Source: an uncultured Clostridia bacterium
GTDB taxonomy: Bacteria > Bacillota > Clostridia > Oscillospirales > Ruminococcaceae
Assembly (NCBI GenBank): GCA_947625615.1
Contig: CANQPB010000012.1
Span: 1-61,195 of the forward strand
Length of the DNA: 61,195 nt
Direction of reading: 5' to 3'
The notes beneath the pieces are model-generated. The model made no database searches. It was not told the DNA's origin and was given only the letters and a program-made list of their open reading frames with translations. The position numbers were made by a program, and so were the translations under genes. Shown here piece by piece: positions 15,081 through 23,383 of this stretch (position 1 is the stretch's first letter; every line of letters begins with the position of its first letter).

Positions 15081-15152
15081 GAGGAGCGCCTGCGGCCCTT
15101 TTACGAGCGCTTCGGCTTTCGCAGCATGCTCTGCGGGCAGATGGAAACGTAG
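15081..15152 (+). pseudogene. C-terminal remnant of a GNAT acetyltransferase
   Basis: The frame at 15081-15152 ends in TAG and reads EERLRPFYERFGFRS followed by MLCGQMET. 'FYERFGF' is the alpha4-beta6 signature at the end of GNAT N-acetyltransferases. No upstream coding sequence remains because the dispersed repeat copy E abuts it. Only about 24 codons survive, so it is dead. Confidence 0.6.
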
Positions 15153-15223
15153 ACCCGCCTTGCGCGCAATATTCGGAATTGTCGCCGCAGACTTCTATCT
15201 TCTAATCTCTAATCTCTAACCTC

Positions 15224-15262
15224 TAAAAAATCCGCCCCCAAGGCAGGGAGCGGAATTTTTTT
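15224..15262 (-). terminator. Terminator of ECF cassette 1
   Basis: TCCGCCCCC-AAGGC-AGGGAGCGGA hairpin with A and T runs on both sides. It is nearly identical to the terminator of cassette 2 at 17011-17048. The stretch just upstream (15190-15223) is another TCTAATCTCTAACCTCTA tract. Confidence 0.8.
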
Positions 15263-15293
15263 GAGCATTATCGCGGTACGGAATTTTGTATCT

Positions 15294-16382
15294 TTATTTA
15301 AGAGGGATATATTCTATCACTTCGGGATTCAGCGCGCCGCTCGGGTTGAGCTCCAAAAACAGGTCGCCGTAGACGAAATAGGTGTTGACCGGGAAGCCGA
15401 CGGTGACGGTTTTTGTCTCGCCGGGGTCGAAGTGGGTCATGCCGGCGAACTTTTCGCGGAGATAATTTTCAACGCTGCCGTATTTTTCGATCGCCTTTTT
15501 CTCAATCTCGGCGCGCTTTTCGTCGCTGACATTCGCAAAGGTCATTTCATAGCAGCTGTCGTAATCGAAGTATCTTGCATTGTGATAGCAAAGCTCCTGG
15601 AAATATTCGTATTCCCTGAAATCGGCGTCAACCGCTTCGCCGTTTATGCCGGGCAGGCTGAGACTGTAGGTTTTGCATTCGCCGCCGGCAAGCCTTAATG
15701 TGTTGATGAACTTGACAACCTCCCGGTCGGAATTGTTGGTCACATCAAGCGTCAGGAAGACCCATTTATAGCCGTTCCCGGGGCCGGAGTAAACGCCGTT
15801 TTCGTCCAAAAATTCTCTGATGTCAAGGGCGCTTTTGCCGTCCTCGGTGCTGTAGGTTTTCACGCCGTCTTCGCTGTATTCCATGACCGGGCCGACGCTG
15901 GCTTCAAGGTCGTCCGTTGTGATGCCCTCGGGCAGGCGGTCGCTGATGCCGACGCTCTGAAGAGTATAGGTGAAATCGCCGACTACCGAATATTTTTCTG
16001 AGCTGATACGGTAGGGTATCCCGATGTAGGTTTCGATGCTCACGTCCTCGCCGTCGGCTATCCTGTCGTTATACGATTTTTCCACCTCGATTACTTTCAC
16101 CGGCTCCGCCGCGGGGTCGTCCGCGTTTAAAGCCTCGGTGACATCGGCCTGTGTTTCGTCGGGCAAAGATTTAAGCGAGGCGCTGTCCGACCCGCTTCGG
16201 CCGAAGGCAAATGCCCCGGCTCCCAATACCAGCGCCGCGCAGGCTGCGGCCGCCGTAAAATTCATAAATATTCTCATTTTGTAACTCCTTTCACTTCTTG
16301 ACGAATCGTCATATTGCAACACTTCTTTTATATATTTTTCGTCGATATTCCCGAGTTCTTCGGAAAAAATATATTTTTTCAT
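15294..16382 (-). CDS. Membrane protein paired with ECF sigma factor (putative anti-sigma), cassette 1
   Basis: A 362-residue product. Residues 1-45 are a short cytoplasmic segment (DEKYIKEVLQYDDSSRSER), 46-66 a membrane span (FTAAAACAALVLGAGAFAFG), and the rest an extracellular domain with no recognised enzyme motif. It overlaps the stop of the sigma gene by 4 bases, the usual layout for a sigma/anti-sigma pair. The first 65 residues are almost identical to those of the second cassette, while the outer domains differ. The anti-sigma role is inferred from coupling and topology. The outer domain may sense an envelope signal. Confidence 0.72.
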   Translation of the reverse strand: MKKYIFSEELGNIDEKYIKEVLQYDDSSRSERSYKMRIFMNFTAAAACAALVLGAGAFAFGRSGSDSASLKSLPDETQADVTEALNADDPAAEPVKVIEVEKSYNDRIADGEDVSIETYIGIPYRISSEKYSVVGDFTYTLQSVGISDRLPEGITTDDLEASVGPVMEYSEDGVKTYSTEDGKSALDIREFLDENGVYSGPGNGYKWVFLTLDVTNNSDREVVKFINTLRLAGGECKTYSLSLPGINGEAVDADFREYEYFQELCYHNARYFDYDSCYEMTFANVSDEKRAEIEKKAIEKYGSVENYLREKFAGMTHFDPGETKTVTVGFPVNTYFVYGDLFLELNPSGALNPEVIEYIPLK

Positions 16383-16942
16383 AAAGCTTCTCCTTTCAGC
16401 CTTATCTTCTCAGCCAGCTTTTTCCTCGACCTGACGAGAATCGACTTTACCTTCGCCTCGGATATCCTTAAATCGCGGGCGATCTCCGGCACGGTGTCCA
16501 TAAAGTAATATCTCTTTAAGAACACCGCCCTTGCCTCGCGGCTGAGCCCGTCAAGAAGATCCTCTATAATCATGAGGACTTCCTTTCTTTCAAGCTCATA
16601 TTCCGCGCCGGCGTCCGAGACCGCGGCTTCAAGCTCTTCAAGCGGCACCGAGGCGTTTACGCTGCGCTTCTGCGCAAGCTCGTATGTGAGACGTTTAAAG
16701 GCGAGATTTCTTATCACCTTGCAGGCATATGCCGAAAGATTCTCGGGGCGCGCGGGAGGAATGTTCTGCCATAGCGCCAAAAGAGCGTCGTTAAGGCATT
16801 CGTCCGCCGCTGCTTCACTGCCGGCAATCCTTGCGGCGATATGCTTAAGCATTCTTCCGTACTTTTTCTGCACCTGCGCGAGCGCGCTTTCGCTTCGCTG
16901 CCAAAAAAGCCCGAGTATTTCGTTGTCTTCCAAGGGCGTCAC
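16379..16942 (-). CDS. ECF-type RNA polymerase sigma factor, cassette 1
   Basis: A 187-residue sigma-70 family protein. Region 2 (about 25-90) contains DECLNDALLALWQNIPPARPENLSAY in two parts, and region 4 (about 130-185) has VPEIARDLRISEAKVKSILVRSRKKL, the -35-binding HTH. It is about 50% similar by eye to the second sigma at 18194-18748. It overlaps its partner membrane protein by 4 bases. GAGGTGAC precedes the ATG. Target promoters are not identified. Confidence 0.9.
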   Translation of the reverse strand: MTPLEDNEILGLFWQRSESALAQVQKKYGRMLKHIAARIAGSEAAADECLNDALLALWQNIPPARPENLSAYACKVIRNLAFKRLTYELAQKRSVNASVPLEELEAAVSDAGAEYELERKEVLMIIEDLLDGLSREARAVFLKRYYFMDTVPEIARDLRISEAKVKSILVRSRKKLAEKIRLKGEAL

Positions 16943-17010
16943 CTCTTTGCGTTCTCAACCGTATAATACCATTTTACCATAAAAACGATTCGCAGAAAAG
17001 AAAAATTATA

Positions 17011-17048
17011 AAAAATCCGCCCCCCAAGGCAGGGGGCGGACTTTTTTT
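17011..17048 (-). terminator. Terminator of ECF cassette 2
   Basis: ATCCGCCCCCC-AAGGC-AGGGGGCGGA hairpin with A and T runs, a near copy of 15224-15262, including the shared GAGCATTAT to its right. Confidence 0.85.
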
Positions 17049-17072
17049 GAGCATTATTTGGTTTGGAAGTTT

Positions 17073-18197
17073 TTATTTTAAGGGGAGGTAGATAAAGCCG
17101 TCCGGCATGGTGAACGTCTCGGAATTGTGGAGCTTCAAAAACAGGTCGCCGTAGACGAAGTGATCGCTCACGCTGTAGCCGAGGATTAAGGTTTTCGTCT
17201 CCTTCGGCTCAAAGCACAGGTTGTGGAATTTATATCCCTCGGCCTGGCCGCTGTAGGTCTCCCTGTCGGTGTGCTCGCTCATGTAGGACACCGAGGTCTC
17301 ATAGGAGTAGAATGAATAAGGGTGCGGGCCGATGATAGGCTCGCCGTCCTCGGTAATGCACAGCGCGGTCATCGGGTGCTCAATAAGATCGCCGCCGTTA
17401 AGCTCCATGTCGGCCATATATTCGACCTGTTTCTCGTCGGTGAGATTTTCAATCTCAAGCTCTAAGAACACCCATTTATACGCCTCGTCGGGGACGTCCA
17501 TAGGCCCCTGATAAAGCCCGTTTTCGTCGACGACGTCGATAACCTCGAGCGACCTTGCGGTGTACCGGCCGCCGCCGCTCTCTTCGCTTCCGCAGCCCTC
17601 CTCGCTTTCGATTGGCGGCAGCCCGTGCTCGGCGGCGTATTCCGAGTAGTCGTAGTGGGAGGATTCATATCCTATTTGGGTATAGCCGTTTTCGCCGACT
17701 TCGTTTGCGTCGCCGGTGGATACATATGCCGCCACCGCGGGCGAGCAGGCTATGTCCGCCTTTGTTATCCCCTCGGGGAAGGTGGGGGAAACGGTGATGT
17801 CCTTAAGGGTAAAGGCAAAATTCTGGTGCTCTATCCTCTCGCCTATGTGTGTCTCGACCGTCACGGTCTCGCCGCTCGCGATGCGCTCGTTATATGTCGG
17901 CTCAACCTCGACTATCTCTACGGAATCCTTAGAAGCGGCGTTAGGCTCGGTTGTCTCGCCGTCGGGCATATTTTCCGCCGCGGGAGATATCGGCGGCGTA
18001 TGCGGGTCTGCGCTTCGGCCGAAGGCGACAGCCCCGGCTCCCAATACCAGCGCCGCGCAGGCGGCGGCCGCCGTAAAATTCATAAATATTCTCATTTTAT
18101 AACTCCTTTCGCTTCTTGACGAATCGTCATATTGCAACACTTCTTCAATGTATTTTTCATCGGCATGGTTTAACGCCTTTAAAAACTGAAATTTCAC
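17073..18197 (-). CDS. Membrane protein paired with ECF sigma factor (putative anti-sigma), cassette 2
   Basis: A 374-residue paralogue of the cassette 1 protein with the same cytoplasmic segment (DEKYIEEVLQYDDSSRSER) and membrane span, then a different extracellular part. The latter has an acidic linker, a Gly/Ser/Glu-rich patch near residue 190 and a C-terminal beta-rich domain ending HFVYGDLFLKLHNS; the matching FVYGDLFLEL occurs in cassette 1. DNA identity across the first 65 codons is far higher than elsewhere. It overlaps its sigma gene by 4 bases. A role as membrane anti-sigma/sensor is inferred. Confidence 0.72.
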   Translation of the reverse strand: MKFQFLKALNHADEKYIEEVLQYDDSSRSERSYKMRIFMNFTAAAACAALVLGAGAVAFGRSADPHTPPISPAAENMPDGETTEPNAASKDSVEIVEVEPTYNERIASGETVTVETHIGERIEHQNFAFTLKDITVSPTFPEGITKADIACSPAVAAYVSTGDANEVGENGYTQIGYESSHYDYSEYAAEHGLPPIESEEGCGSEESGGGRYTARSLEVIDVVDENGLYQGPMDVPDEAYKWVFLELEIENLTDEKQVEYMADMELNGGDLIEHPMTALCITEDGEPIIGPHPYSFYSYETSVSYMSEHTDRETYSGQAEGYKFHNLCFEPKETKTLILGYSVSDHFVYGDLFLKLHNSETFTMPDGFIYLPLK

Positions 18198-18748
18198 AGC
18201 ATATCCTCCTTTTCGTTAAAATAGCAGATGAATTTTCTTCTTGCCCGCATAAGCATGGATTTTACCTTGCTCTCGGAGATGTTCATATCCCGCGAGATCT
18301 CGGCAACGCTGTCGAAAAAGTAATAGCGCTTCAAAAATGCTATGCGCATCTGAGGCTTGAGATCCTCAAGAAAACCGTTCACGGCGACGGAGAAGTCGAC
18401 ATTCTCATAGACGCCTAAATCGTTTCCGCCCGAGAGCGAAGCTTCAAGCTCGTCAAGCGGAACCTCATGACGAGGCGAGCGTTTTTCGGCAAGATTGTAT
18501 TCGAGGCGCCGAAAAGACAGATTTCTTATAACCCGGCAGGCATAGGCGCGAAGGCTTTTGGGCCGTTCGGGCGGAATGCTGTTCCATATGGCCAGATGGG
18601 CGTCGTTTAGGCATTCCTCCGCGTCGGCGCGCCCGCCGAGTATGGCCGACGAAACCTTAAGAAGCAGGCCGCCGTATTTTTCCTGCAACGCCCCGACCGC
18701 GAGCTCGCTGCGCGCAAAGTAAAGCCCGACAATCTCATCGTCTCTCAA
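18194..18748 (-). CDS. ECF-type RNA polymerase sigma factor, cassette 2
   Basis: A 184-residue sigma-70 family protein. Region 2 has AEECLNDAHLAIWNSIPPER and AYACRVIRNLSFRRL; region 4 has VAEISRDMNISESKVKSMLM. It is coupled by a 4-base overlap to its membrane partner and is divergent from the LRR-dockerin gene. It is the paralogue of the cassette 1 sigma, so the locus is an old tandem duplication with later homogenisation of part of the partner gene. Confidence 0.9.
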   Translation of the reverse strand: MRDDEIVGLYFARSELAVGALQEKYGGLLLKVSSAILGGRADAEECLNDAHLAIWNSIPPERPKSLRAYACRVIRNLSFRRLEYNLAEKRSPRHEVPLDELEASLSGGNDLGVYENVDFSVAVNGFLEDLKPQMRIAFLKRYYFFDSVAEISRDMNISESKVKSMLMRARRKFICYFNEKEDML

Positions 18749-18833
18749 GGCTTCGCCCCCTTTCCGTCTTCACTTATTAAGTACGGTTTTCCCGCCGTTT
18801 CGTTGCATTCCCCGCCGATTTTTTCGGGAGGGG

Positions 18834-18863
18834 TTGACAAGAAGCAGGGGGCAAGGTTATAAT
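18834..18863 (+). promoter_or_regulatory. Promoter of the LRR-dockerin gene
   Basis: TTGACA (18834-18839) and TATAAT (18858-18863) with an 18-base spacer, 30 bases before the start codon; AAGGAGG at 18879-18885. Confidence 0.8.
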
Positions 18864-18892
18864 ATAAATATCTTATATAAGGAGGCATAATA

Positions 18893-20269
18893 ATGAGGAG
18901 AATATTGATCTCTGTTATTACGGCGGTTTTCCTTGCGGTAACGCTCGGCGGTTTTTCCATGATGCCGGAAAACAATGCTGCAACGGAAATTTACGACGTG
19001 TGGATCGAAAATGGCGCGGACAATATTGAAGTCCCTTTGGACGGCGCATATCAGTCCGTTAATATGCAGGTGGGAACACAGCAAACCTTGACTCACAAAA
19101 AACCGGAGCTTATTAAAACGGACTACGCATGGGGGTCAAGCGATAGTTCCAGTGTTAAGATTACCGATGAAACGGCTGATTCCTGCATCGTCCATGCCCT
19201 TAAAGTAACGACAAGTTATGTTACTGTTAAACTTTATTACAATTATATGACCCCTTACGGATACGGTGACGGCGTTGTGGAATTCCATGTCTATGTTTGG
19301 GATACAAGCGGAGGCGGTGGCGGCAGCGGAGGCGGAACCACTCACGACCCCGACAAAGCCGGGCCAAATGCAACATGGGAATTTGACGAGGCGACAAAAA
19401 CCCTGACAATTAAGGGCGAGGGGACGATGTATAATTACGATCAGAAAGAAAAAACGCCTTGGTACGACAAACCGTATGAAAATGTTGTAGTCGAGGAGGG
19501 TATTACAACTGTCGGAAATTTTGCGTTCGGTCAAGTGTTTAAGATACAAAAAGTAAAAAACGTCACTTTGCCGTCAAGCTTGACAAAAATAGGCGAAAGA
19601 GCATTTTATCAATGTACCAGTCTTGAAAGTATTTCTCTACCCGATAATATTACAGTAATCGCTACTGGCGCGTTCCTTTCGTGCAACTCGCTGAGTAGTG
19701 TTAAGCTCCCTGCAAATTTAGAGAGCGTAAAGGATTTTTCTTTCCAAAACTGTCCGATAACATCTATTGAGCTTCCCGGAAAACTTGCGGAAATATGCGA
19801 TGGGGCTTTTATGAATTCTAAACTTACCGAGGTATATTTCCCAAAAAGTGTAAGAACTATAGGCGCCCGTGCATTCCACATTGAAAGCGGAACTGTAGTG
19901 ACCGATGTATATTTTGAGGGCGACGCCCCTATAATAGGAGATTTTTGTTTTGTATCGGGCTTTTCGTTAGATGAATGGGCGACAGTTCACTATATTCCCA
20001 CTACCAAAGGGTGGAGTAATGAAATCCAATACAGCGCAGCAGGGGTTTTAAACTGGCATGGATATCCCGTCGTCGAATGGGAGGGACGTTTTCTTCTTGG
20101 CGACCTCAACACCTCCGGCGGCGATCCCGACGTTTTGGACGGCGTCGTCATGCAGCGCATTCTCGCCGGCCTTGAGCCCGAAATCCCCGCCGCCGACCTC
20201 AACGGCAGCGGCGATATCACCGTCGCCGACGGCGTTGTTATGCAGCGAATCCTTGCGGGTCTCGAATAA
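18893..20269 (+). CDS. Secreted BspA-like leucine-rich-repeat protein with C-terminal dockerin
   Basis: A 458-residue product. A signal peptide covers about 1-29. Residues 30-140 are beta-rich (WGSSDSSSVKITDE resembles a Big2-type Ig fold) and end in a Gly/Ser linker. Residues about 155-375 are LRR_5/BspA-type repeats (IGERAFYQCTSLESISLPDN, VIATGAFLSCNSLSSVKLP). Residues 398-458 form a type I dockerin with two copies of the Ca-binding segment, LGDLNTSGGDPDVLDGVVMQ and ADLNGSGDITVADGVVMQ, each followed by RILAGLE. It would be exported and docked to a cohesin protein, possibly for adhesion or substrate binding. The dockerin codons are much more GC-rich than the rest, suggesting domain shuffling. 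Confidence 0.88.
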   Translation: MRRILISVITAVFLAVTLGGFSMMPENNAATEIYDVWIENGADNIEVPLDGAYQSVNMQVGTQQTLTHKKPELIKTDYAWGSSDSSSVKITDETADSCIVHALKVTTSYVTVKLYYNYMTPYGYGDGVVEFHVYVWDTSGGGGGSGGGTTHDPDKAGPNATWEFDEATKTLTIKGEGTMYNYDQKEKTPWYDKPYENVVVEEGITTVGNFAFGQVFKIQKVKNVTLPSSLTKIGERAFYQCTSLESISLPDNITVIATGAFLSCNSLSSVKLPANLESVKDFSFQNCPITSIELPGKLAEICDGAFMNSKLTEVYFPKSVRTIGARAFHIESGTVVTDVYFEGDAPIIGDFCFVSGFSLDEWATVHYIPTTKGWSNEIQYSAAGVLNWHGYPVVEWEGRFLLGDLNTSGGDPDVLDGVVMQRILAGLEPEIPAADLNGSGDITVADGVVMQRILAGLE

Positions 20270-20359
20270 CTGCCGAAAATTTCCCTTTACTTTCGCCGGC
20301 ATATGTGCTATACTTAAAATGTCGAAATATAGCGCTGTGCGCAGAAGTGGAGTGTAATT

Positions 20360-21433
20360 ATGGCAGATAACGAAGTTAAAACGCCGGGCGCGCTGGCCTT
20401 GGACGAGCTCACCGAGCTCTCGCGGCGCACCGAGCACGTAAAACAAAGGCGGGATCGTTCCGTTTTAAAGGCGATGACCGCGGCCGTGATAGCCCTCGGC
20501 GTCGCCGTGACGGTTCTTGCGGTGGCCGTGGCGGTTTGCGCCGTCGGCTGGGCAAACGAGCAGGGCACCATCGTCCCCGAGGTTGTCACCGTCGAAAAAG
20601 AGGTCACCGTTGAGGTGCCGCAGTTCACCATTTTGGATCCCTCGGTGGACTACGACCGCGCCCTGAGCGACGAGACCTTCACCCTTAACGATTCAAGCTA
20701 CGGCCCGATAAGAATGCCGGTATACGCAAACGTGCCCCGCTGCGCCTACCCCTCCGAGCTCTTTGCCGCCGACGAGCTGACCGGGTATATGACCTATTCC
20801 GGCCCCGACGAATATATGGCCGGCGTCGATGTTTCGGTCTATCAGGGGGATATCGATTGGCAGGCCGTTAAGGCCGCCGGTTTCGATTTTGCGATGATCC
20901 GCTGCGGCAACCGCGGCTACGTCACCGGGCTTGTCGTTGAAGATTCAAAATTTAAACAGAACATAGAAGGCGCCCTCGACGCCGGCCTAAAGGTTGGGGT
21001 ATATTTCTTCTCGCAGGCTCTCTCCATGGAGGAGGCTCTCGACGAGGCCAACTTTGTGATCGACCTTTTGGACGGCTACGACGTCAGCTTCCCCGTCGCC
21101 TTTGACTGGGAGGTTGTGAACGATCCCGATGGCGACACCCCCCGCACCGCTTACATAGACCCCGAGCAGCTCACAAACAATTTCCTCGTCTTCGCCCAGC
21201 GCCTCGAGCTTGAGGGCTACACCCCCGTTATATACGCAAACAAGAAGACCACCGTCTGGAAATACGATCTTCCCAGAATGGCCGGCTACGATATCTGGTA
21301 CGCCGAATATAACGATACCCCCTCGCTGCCCTACCGCTATGAAATGTGGCAGTATTCCTCCAAGGGCTCGGTGCCCGGCATAAACGGCAACGTAGATCTT
21401 AACATCTGCTTCAAGGACTACGGAGCGGAATAA
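20360..21433 (+). CDS. Membrane-anchored glycoside hydrolase family 25 lysozyme
   Basis: A 357-residue product. The N-terminus is cytoplasmic and charged (1-36), with one membrane span at about 37-62. A linker and then a GH25 muramidase domain (about 152-350) follow on the outside. AGVDVSVYQGDIDW places the first conserved Asp at about 157, and FPVAFDWE places the catalytic Asp/Glu pair at about 249 and 251. WQYSSKGSVPGINGNVDLN is the usual C-terminal motif. It would cleave peptidoglycan glycan strands close to the membrane, as a housekeeping remodelling enzyme rather than a phage endolysin, because it is membrane anchored and has no holin nearby. Confidence 0.9.
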   Translation: MADNEVKTPGALALDELTELSRRTEHVKQRRDRSVLKAMTAAVIALGVAVTVLAVAVAVCAVGWANEQGTIVPEVVTVEKEVTVEVPQFTILDPSVDYDRALSDETFTLNDSSYGPIRMPVYANVPRCAYPSELFAADELTGYMTYSGPDEYMAGVDVSVYQGDIDWQAVKAAGFDFAMIRCGNRGYVTGLVVEDSKFKQNIEGALDAGLKVGVYFFSQALSMEEALDEANFVIDLLDGYDVSFPVAFDWEVVNDPDGDTPRTAYIDPEQLTNNFLVFAQRLELEGYTPVIYANKKTTVWKYDLPRMAGYDIWYAEYNDTPSLPYRYEMWQYSSKGSVPGINGNVDLNICFKDYGAE

Positions 21434-21480
21434 AATCCTAATTATTTATTCAGAGGGAGCGTCCGTTCCGCTATCTTCTT

Positions 21481-21510
21481 GATGTGGCCTTTTAGGCCAC
21501 ATCTTTTTTT
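21481..21510 (+). terminator. Terminator of the GH25 gene, resembling a repeat hairpin
   Basis: GATGTGGCC-TTTTA-GGCCACATC followed by TTTTTTT. The stem is the same as the terminal hairpin of the dispersed repeats at 604-727, 12965-13087 and 14965-15076, and is preceded by CTATCTTCTT as in those copies. It may be a solo end of that element used as a terminator. Confidence 0.85.
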
Positions 21511-21520
21511 CAAAAGCCCC

Positions 21521-21579
21521 TTGACAAACCGTGGTGTTTGTGCTATACTACATTTAACATTTAGGCTAAATGTTAAATG
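21521..21579 (+). promoter_or_regulatory. Promoter and operator of the sdpR-like operon
   Basis: TTGACA (21521-21526) and TATACT (21544-21549) with a 17-base spacer. Immediately after the -10 lies a perfect inverted repeat, CATTTAACATTTA (21551-21563), GGC, TAAATGTTAAATG (21567-21579), covering the expected transcription start. This is the expected layout for autorepression by the ArsR-type regulator encoded next. Confidence 0.88.
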
Positions 21580-21635
21580 ACAAGCCGCCGAGGGGACGGC
21601 CGGAAACCTCGGGCTGCCAAGAGAGGAGGAATATT

Positions 21636-21914
21636 TTGGGGCTTCAGACGACATTAAAGGCTCTCGCCGATCCCACCCGCCGCGAGATCCTAAACATGCT
21701 AAAGGACGGTGCGCTTTCGGCGGGGGAGATAGTTGAAAAATTCCCGATATCCGGCGCGGCGATATCGCGGCATCTGTCGGTGCTCAGGGAAGCCGATCTG
21801 ATACGCGACCGCAGGGAGGGAAAATTCATCTATTACGAGCTCAACGCCTCGGTTTTGGAGGAGATCATGCTCTGGATAAAGGATTTAGGAGGTAATTCAA
21901 ATGAAAATGGTTAA
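21636..21914 (+). CDS. ArsR-family autorepressor (SdpR-like)
   Basis: A 92-residue winged-helix regulator. I chose the TTG at 21636 because GAGGAGGA (about 21623-21630) is 6 bases upstream; earlier in-frame starts would fall inside the operator. LKALADPTRREILNMLKDG and the HTH ISGAAISRHLSVLREADLI are classic, and there are no ArsR metal-binding Cys residues, as in SdpR. It overlaps the SdpI-like gene by 14 bases. In Bacillus, SdpR represses sdpRI and is titrated by toxin-bound SdpI; the same logic may hold here. Confidence 0.9.
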   Translation: MGLQTTLKALADPTRREILNMLKDGALSAGEIVEKFPISGAAISRHLSVLREADLIRDRREGKFIYYELNASVLEEIMLWIKDLGGNSNENG

Positions 21915-22566
21915 AAAATATCTGCCCGTAATAATAATCACGTCGCTGCTTACGCTTTTGCCGATAGTCTTCGGGTTTATAATCTGGGGCAGGCTGCCGG
22001 AACCCATGCCCACCCATTTCAACGCCGCGGGCGAGGCGGACGGATTTATGCCGAAGGCTGTCGCGGTCTTTGCGCTTCCGGCGGCTATGCTTTTGGTGCA
22101 TATCGTGTGCATAGTGATGACGCTTATAGACCCCAAGCGCCGCAATATCGACGGCAAGCCCTTTCTTATGGTGCTCTGGATATGCCCGGTGATGTCAATA
22201 CTTGCAAGCGGCTTCATGTATGCCTACGCCCTCGGAATGAACGTGAACATAACGACCGGCATGTTCATAGCCTTAGGCATAATGCTTATAATTCTCGGGA
22301 ACTATCTTCCGAAGTGCGGCCAGAACTATTCTATAGGCATAAAAGTGCCCTGGGCTTTGAACGACGAGGACAACTGGCGGGCAACCCACCGCTTCGGCGG
22401 AAAGGTTTATGTTGCGGCCGGCGTGGCAACGGTTATCCTCGCATTCTTTGTGACGGCTTCCAAGGTGCTGTTCTGGGTATATTTTGCGGTGGTTATGATA
22501 GCCTGCGGGCTTCCGGCGGTGTATTCATACGTCTATTATCTCAGGCACGGAAAGAAGGAGGACTAA
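21901..22566 (+). CDS. SdpI/DUF1648-family membrane protein
   Basis: A 221-residue protein with about six membrane spans. PEPMPTHFNAAGEADGFMPK at 32-51 is the DUF1648 signature, and the C-terminal half carries the SdpI motif: GNYLPKCGQNYSIGIKVPW, then WRATHRFGG. In Bacillus, SdpI confers immunity to the secreted toxin SdpC and signals to SdpR. No SdpC-like toxin gene is visible here. The role may therefore be immunity to foreign toxins or envelope-stress sensing. It is co-transcribed with the repressor and the protease-like gene (next ATG directly after its stop). Confidence 0.9.
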   Translation: MKMVKKYLPVIIITSLLTLLPIVFGFIIWGRLPEPMPTHFNAAGEADGFMPKAVAVFALPAAMLLVHIVCIVMTLIDPKRRNIDGKPFLMVLWICPVMSILASGFMYAYALGMNVNITTGMFIALGIMLIILGNYLPKCGQNYSIGIKVPWALNDEDNWRATHRFGGKVYVAAGVATVILAFFVTASKVLFWVYFAVVMIACGLPAVYSYVYYLRHGKKED

Positions 22567-23364
22567 ATGTTTTCTTACCTGACGATAATTTATTTGTCGG
22601 CGACCGGCCTGCTTTCCGTCGCGATACCCGTCATCTGCGCGATTATATTCAAATCAAGGGTTAAAACTGCGCCCGTTTCGGCGCTTTTTATCGGTGCGGC
22701 GGCGTTCTTTGTCTTCGCGCTTGTGCTTGAACAGCTTCTTCACGCCGCAATGATACCGCTTGTCTCAAAAAGCGATATAACATTCGTAATTTATGGCGCG
22801 CTTGCGGCCGGAATTTTCGAGGAGACCGCCAGATTCGCTGCCTTTAAGACGGTCTTAAAAAAGCAAAACCGCCCCGAGTCCGCGGTTATGTACGGAATCG
22901 GCCACGGCGGCTGCGAGGCTGTTATGATATTGGGAATGTCGGCGCTTTCGGGCGTAGTCATAGCGATAACGGTAAATTCTGTCGGAATCGACGAGATGAT
23001 AAAGCTTGCCTCAGCGGGCAGGCCGGAGATAGAAGAGACCGCAAGGCTTCAAATCGAGACTTACGCCGGCTTCGGGCTCTCGAATATGCTGCTTTCGCTT
23101 TACGAGCGGGCGATGGCGATGGCGCTTCATATTTCGATGTCGGTGCTCGTTTTCGAGGGCGCAAAAACAAAGGGTAGGGCGTGGCTCTATCCCGTATGCG
23201 TGCTTGTCCATGCCGTCTGCGACGTTCCCTCCGCAATGTATCAACGGGGAATTCTGGGCCTCGCGGCGGTCTATGCCGTAACAACCACGCTGACTGCGGC
23301 TGTGGCCGTCCTCGCCGTAAGGTCATATAAAAGGCAAGCCCGCGCCTTTGCGTCAGCCGAATAA
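22567..23364 (+). CDS. YhfC-family putative intramembrane metalloprotease
   Basis: A 265-residue protein with seven or so membrane spans. EETAR at 85-89, GIGHGGCEA with His113 and Glu117, and a late HAVCD near 218-222 match the conserved residues of YhfC, which belongs with CPBP/PrsW-like intramembrane metalloproteases. It starts at the ATG immediately after the SdpI-like stop, so it belongs to the same operon. CPBP-type proteases often accompany bacteriocin immunity genes, so a role in toxin processing or self-protection is plausible. This is inference. Confidence 0.85.
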   Translation: MFSYLTIIYLSATGLLSVAIPVICAIIFKSRVKTAPVSALFIGAAAFFVFALVLEQLLHAAMIPLVSKSDITFVIYGALAAGIFEETARFAAFKTVLKKQNRPESAVMYGIGHGGCEAVMILGMSALSGVVIAITVNSVGIDEMIKLASAGRPEIEETARLQIETYAGFGLSNMLLSLYERAMAMALHISMSVLVFEGAKTKGRAWLYPVCVLVHAVCDVPSAMYQRGILGLAAVYAVTTTLTAAVAVLAVRSYKRQARAFASAE

Positions 23365-23383
23365 ACCGCCCCGGGCGAAATCA

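Noticed and set aside
20360-21433. A prophage endolysin
   Set aside because: The GH25 protein has a cytoplasmic N-terminus and membrane span, and no phage gene is nearby.
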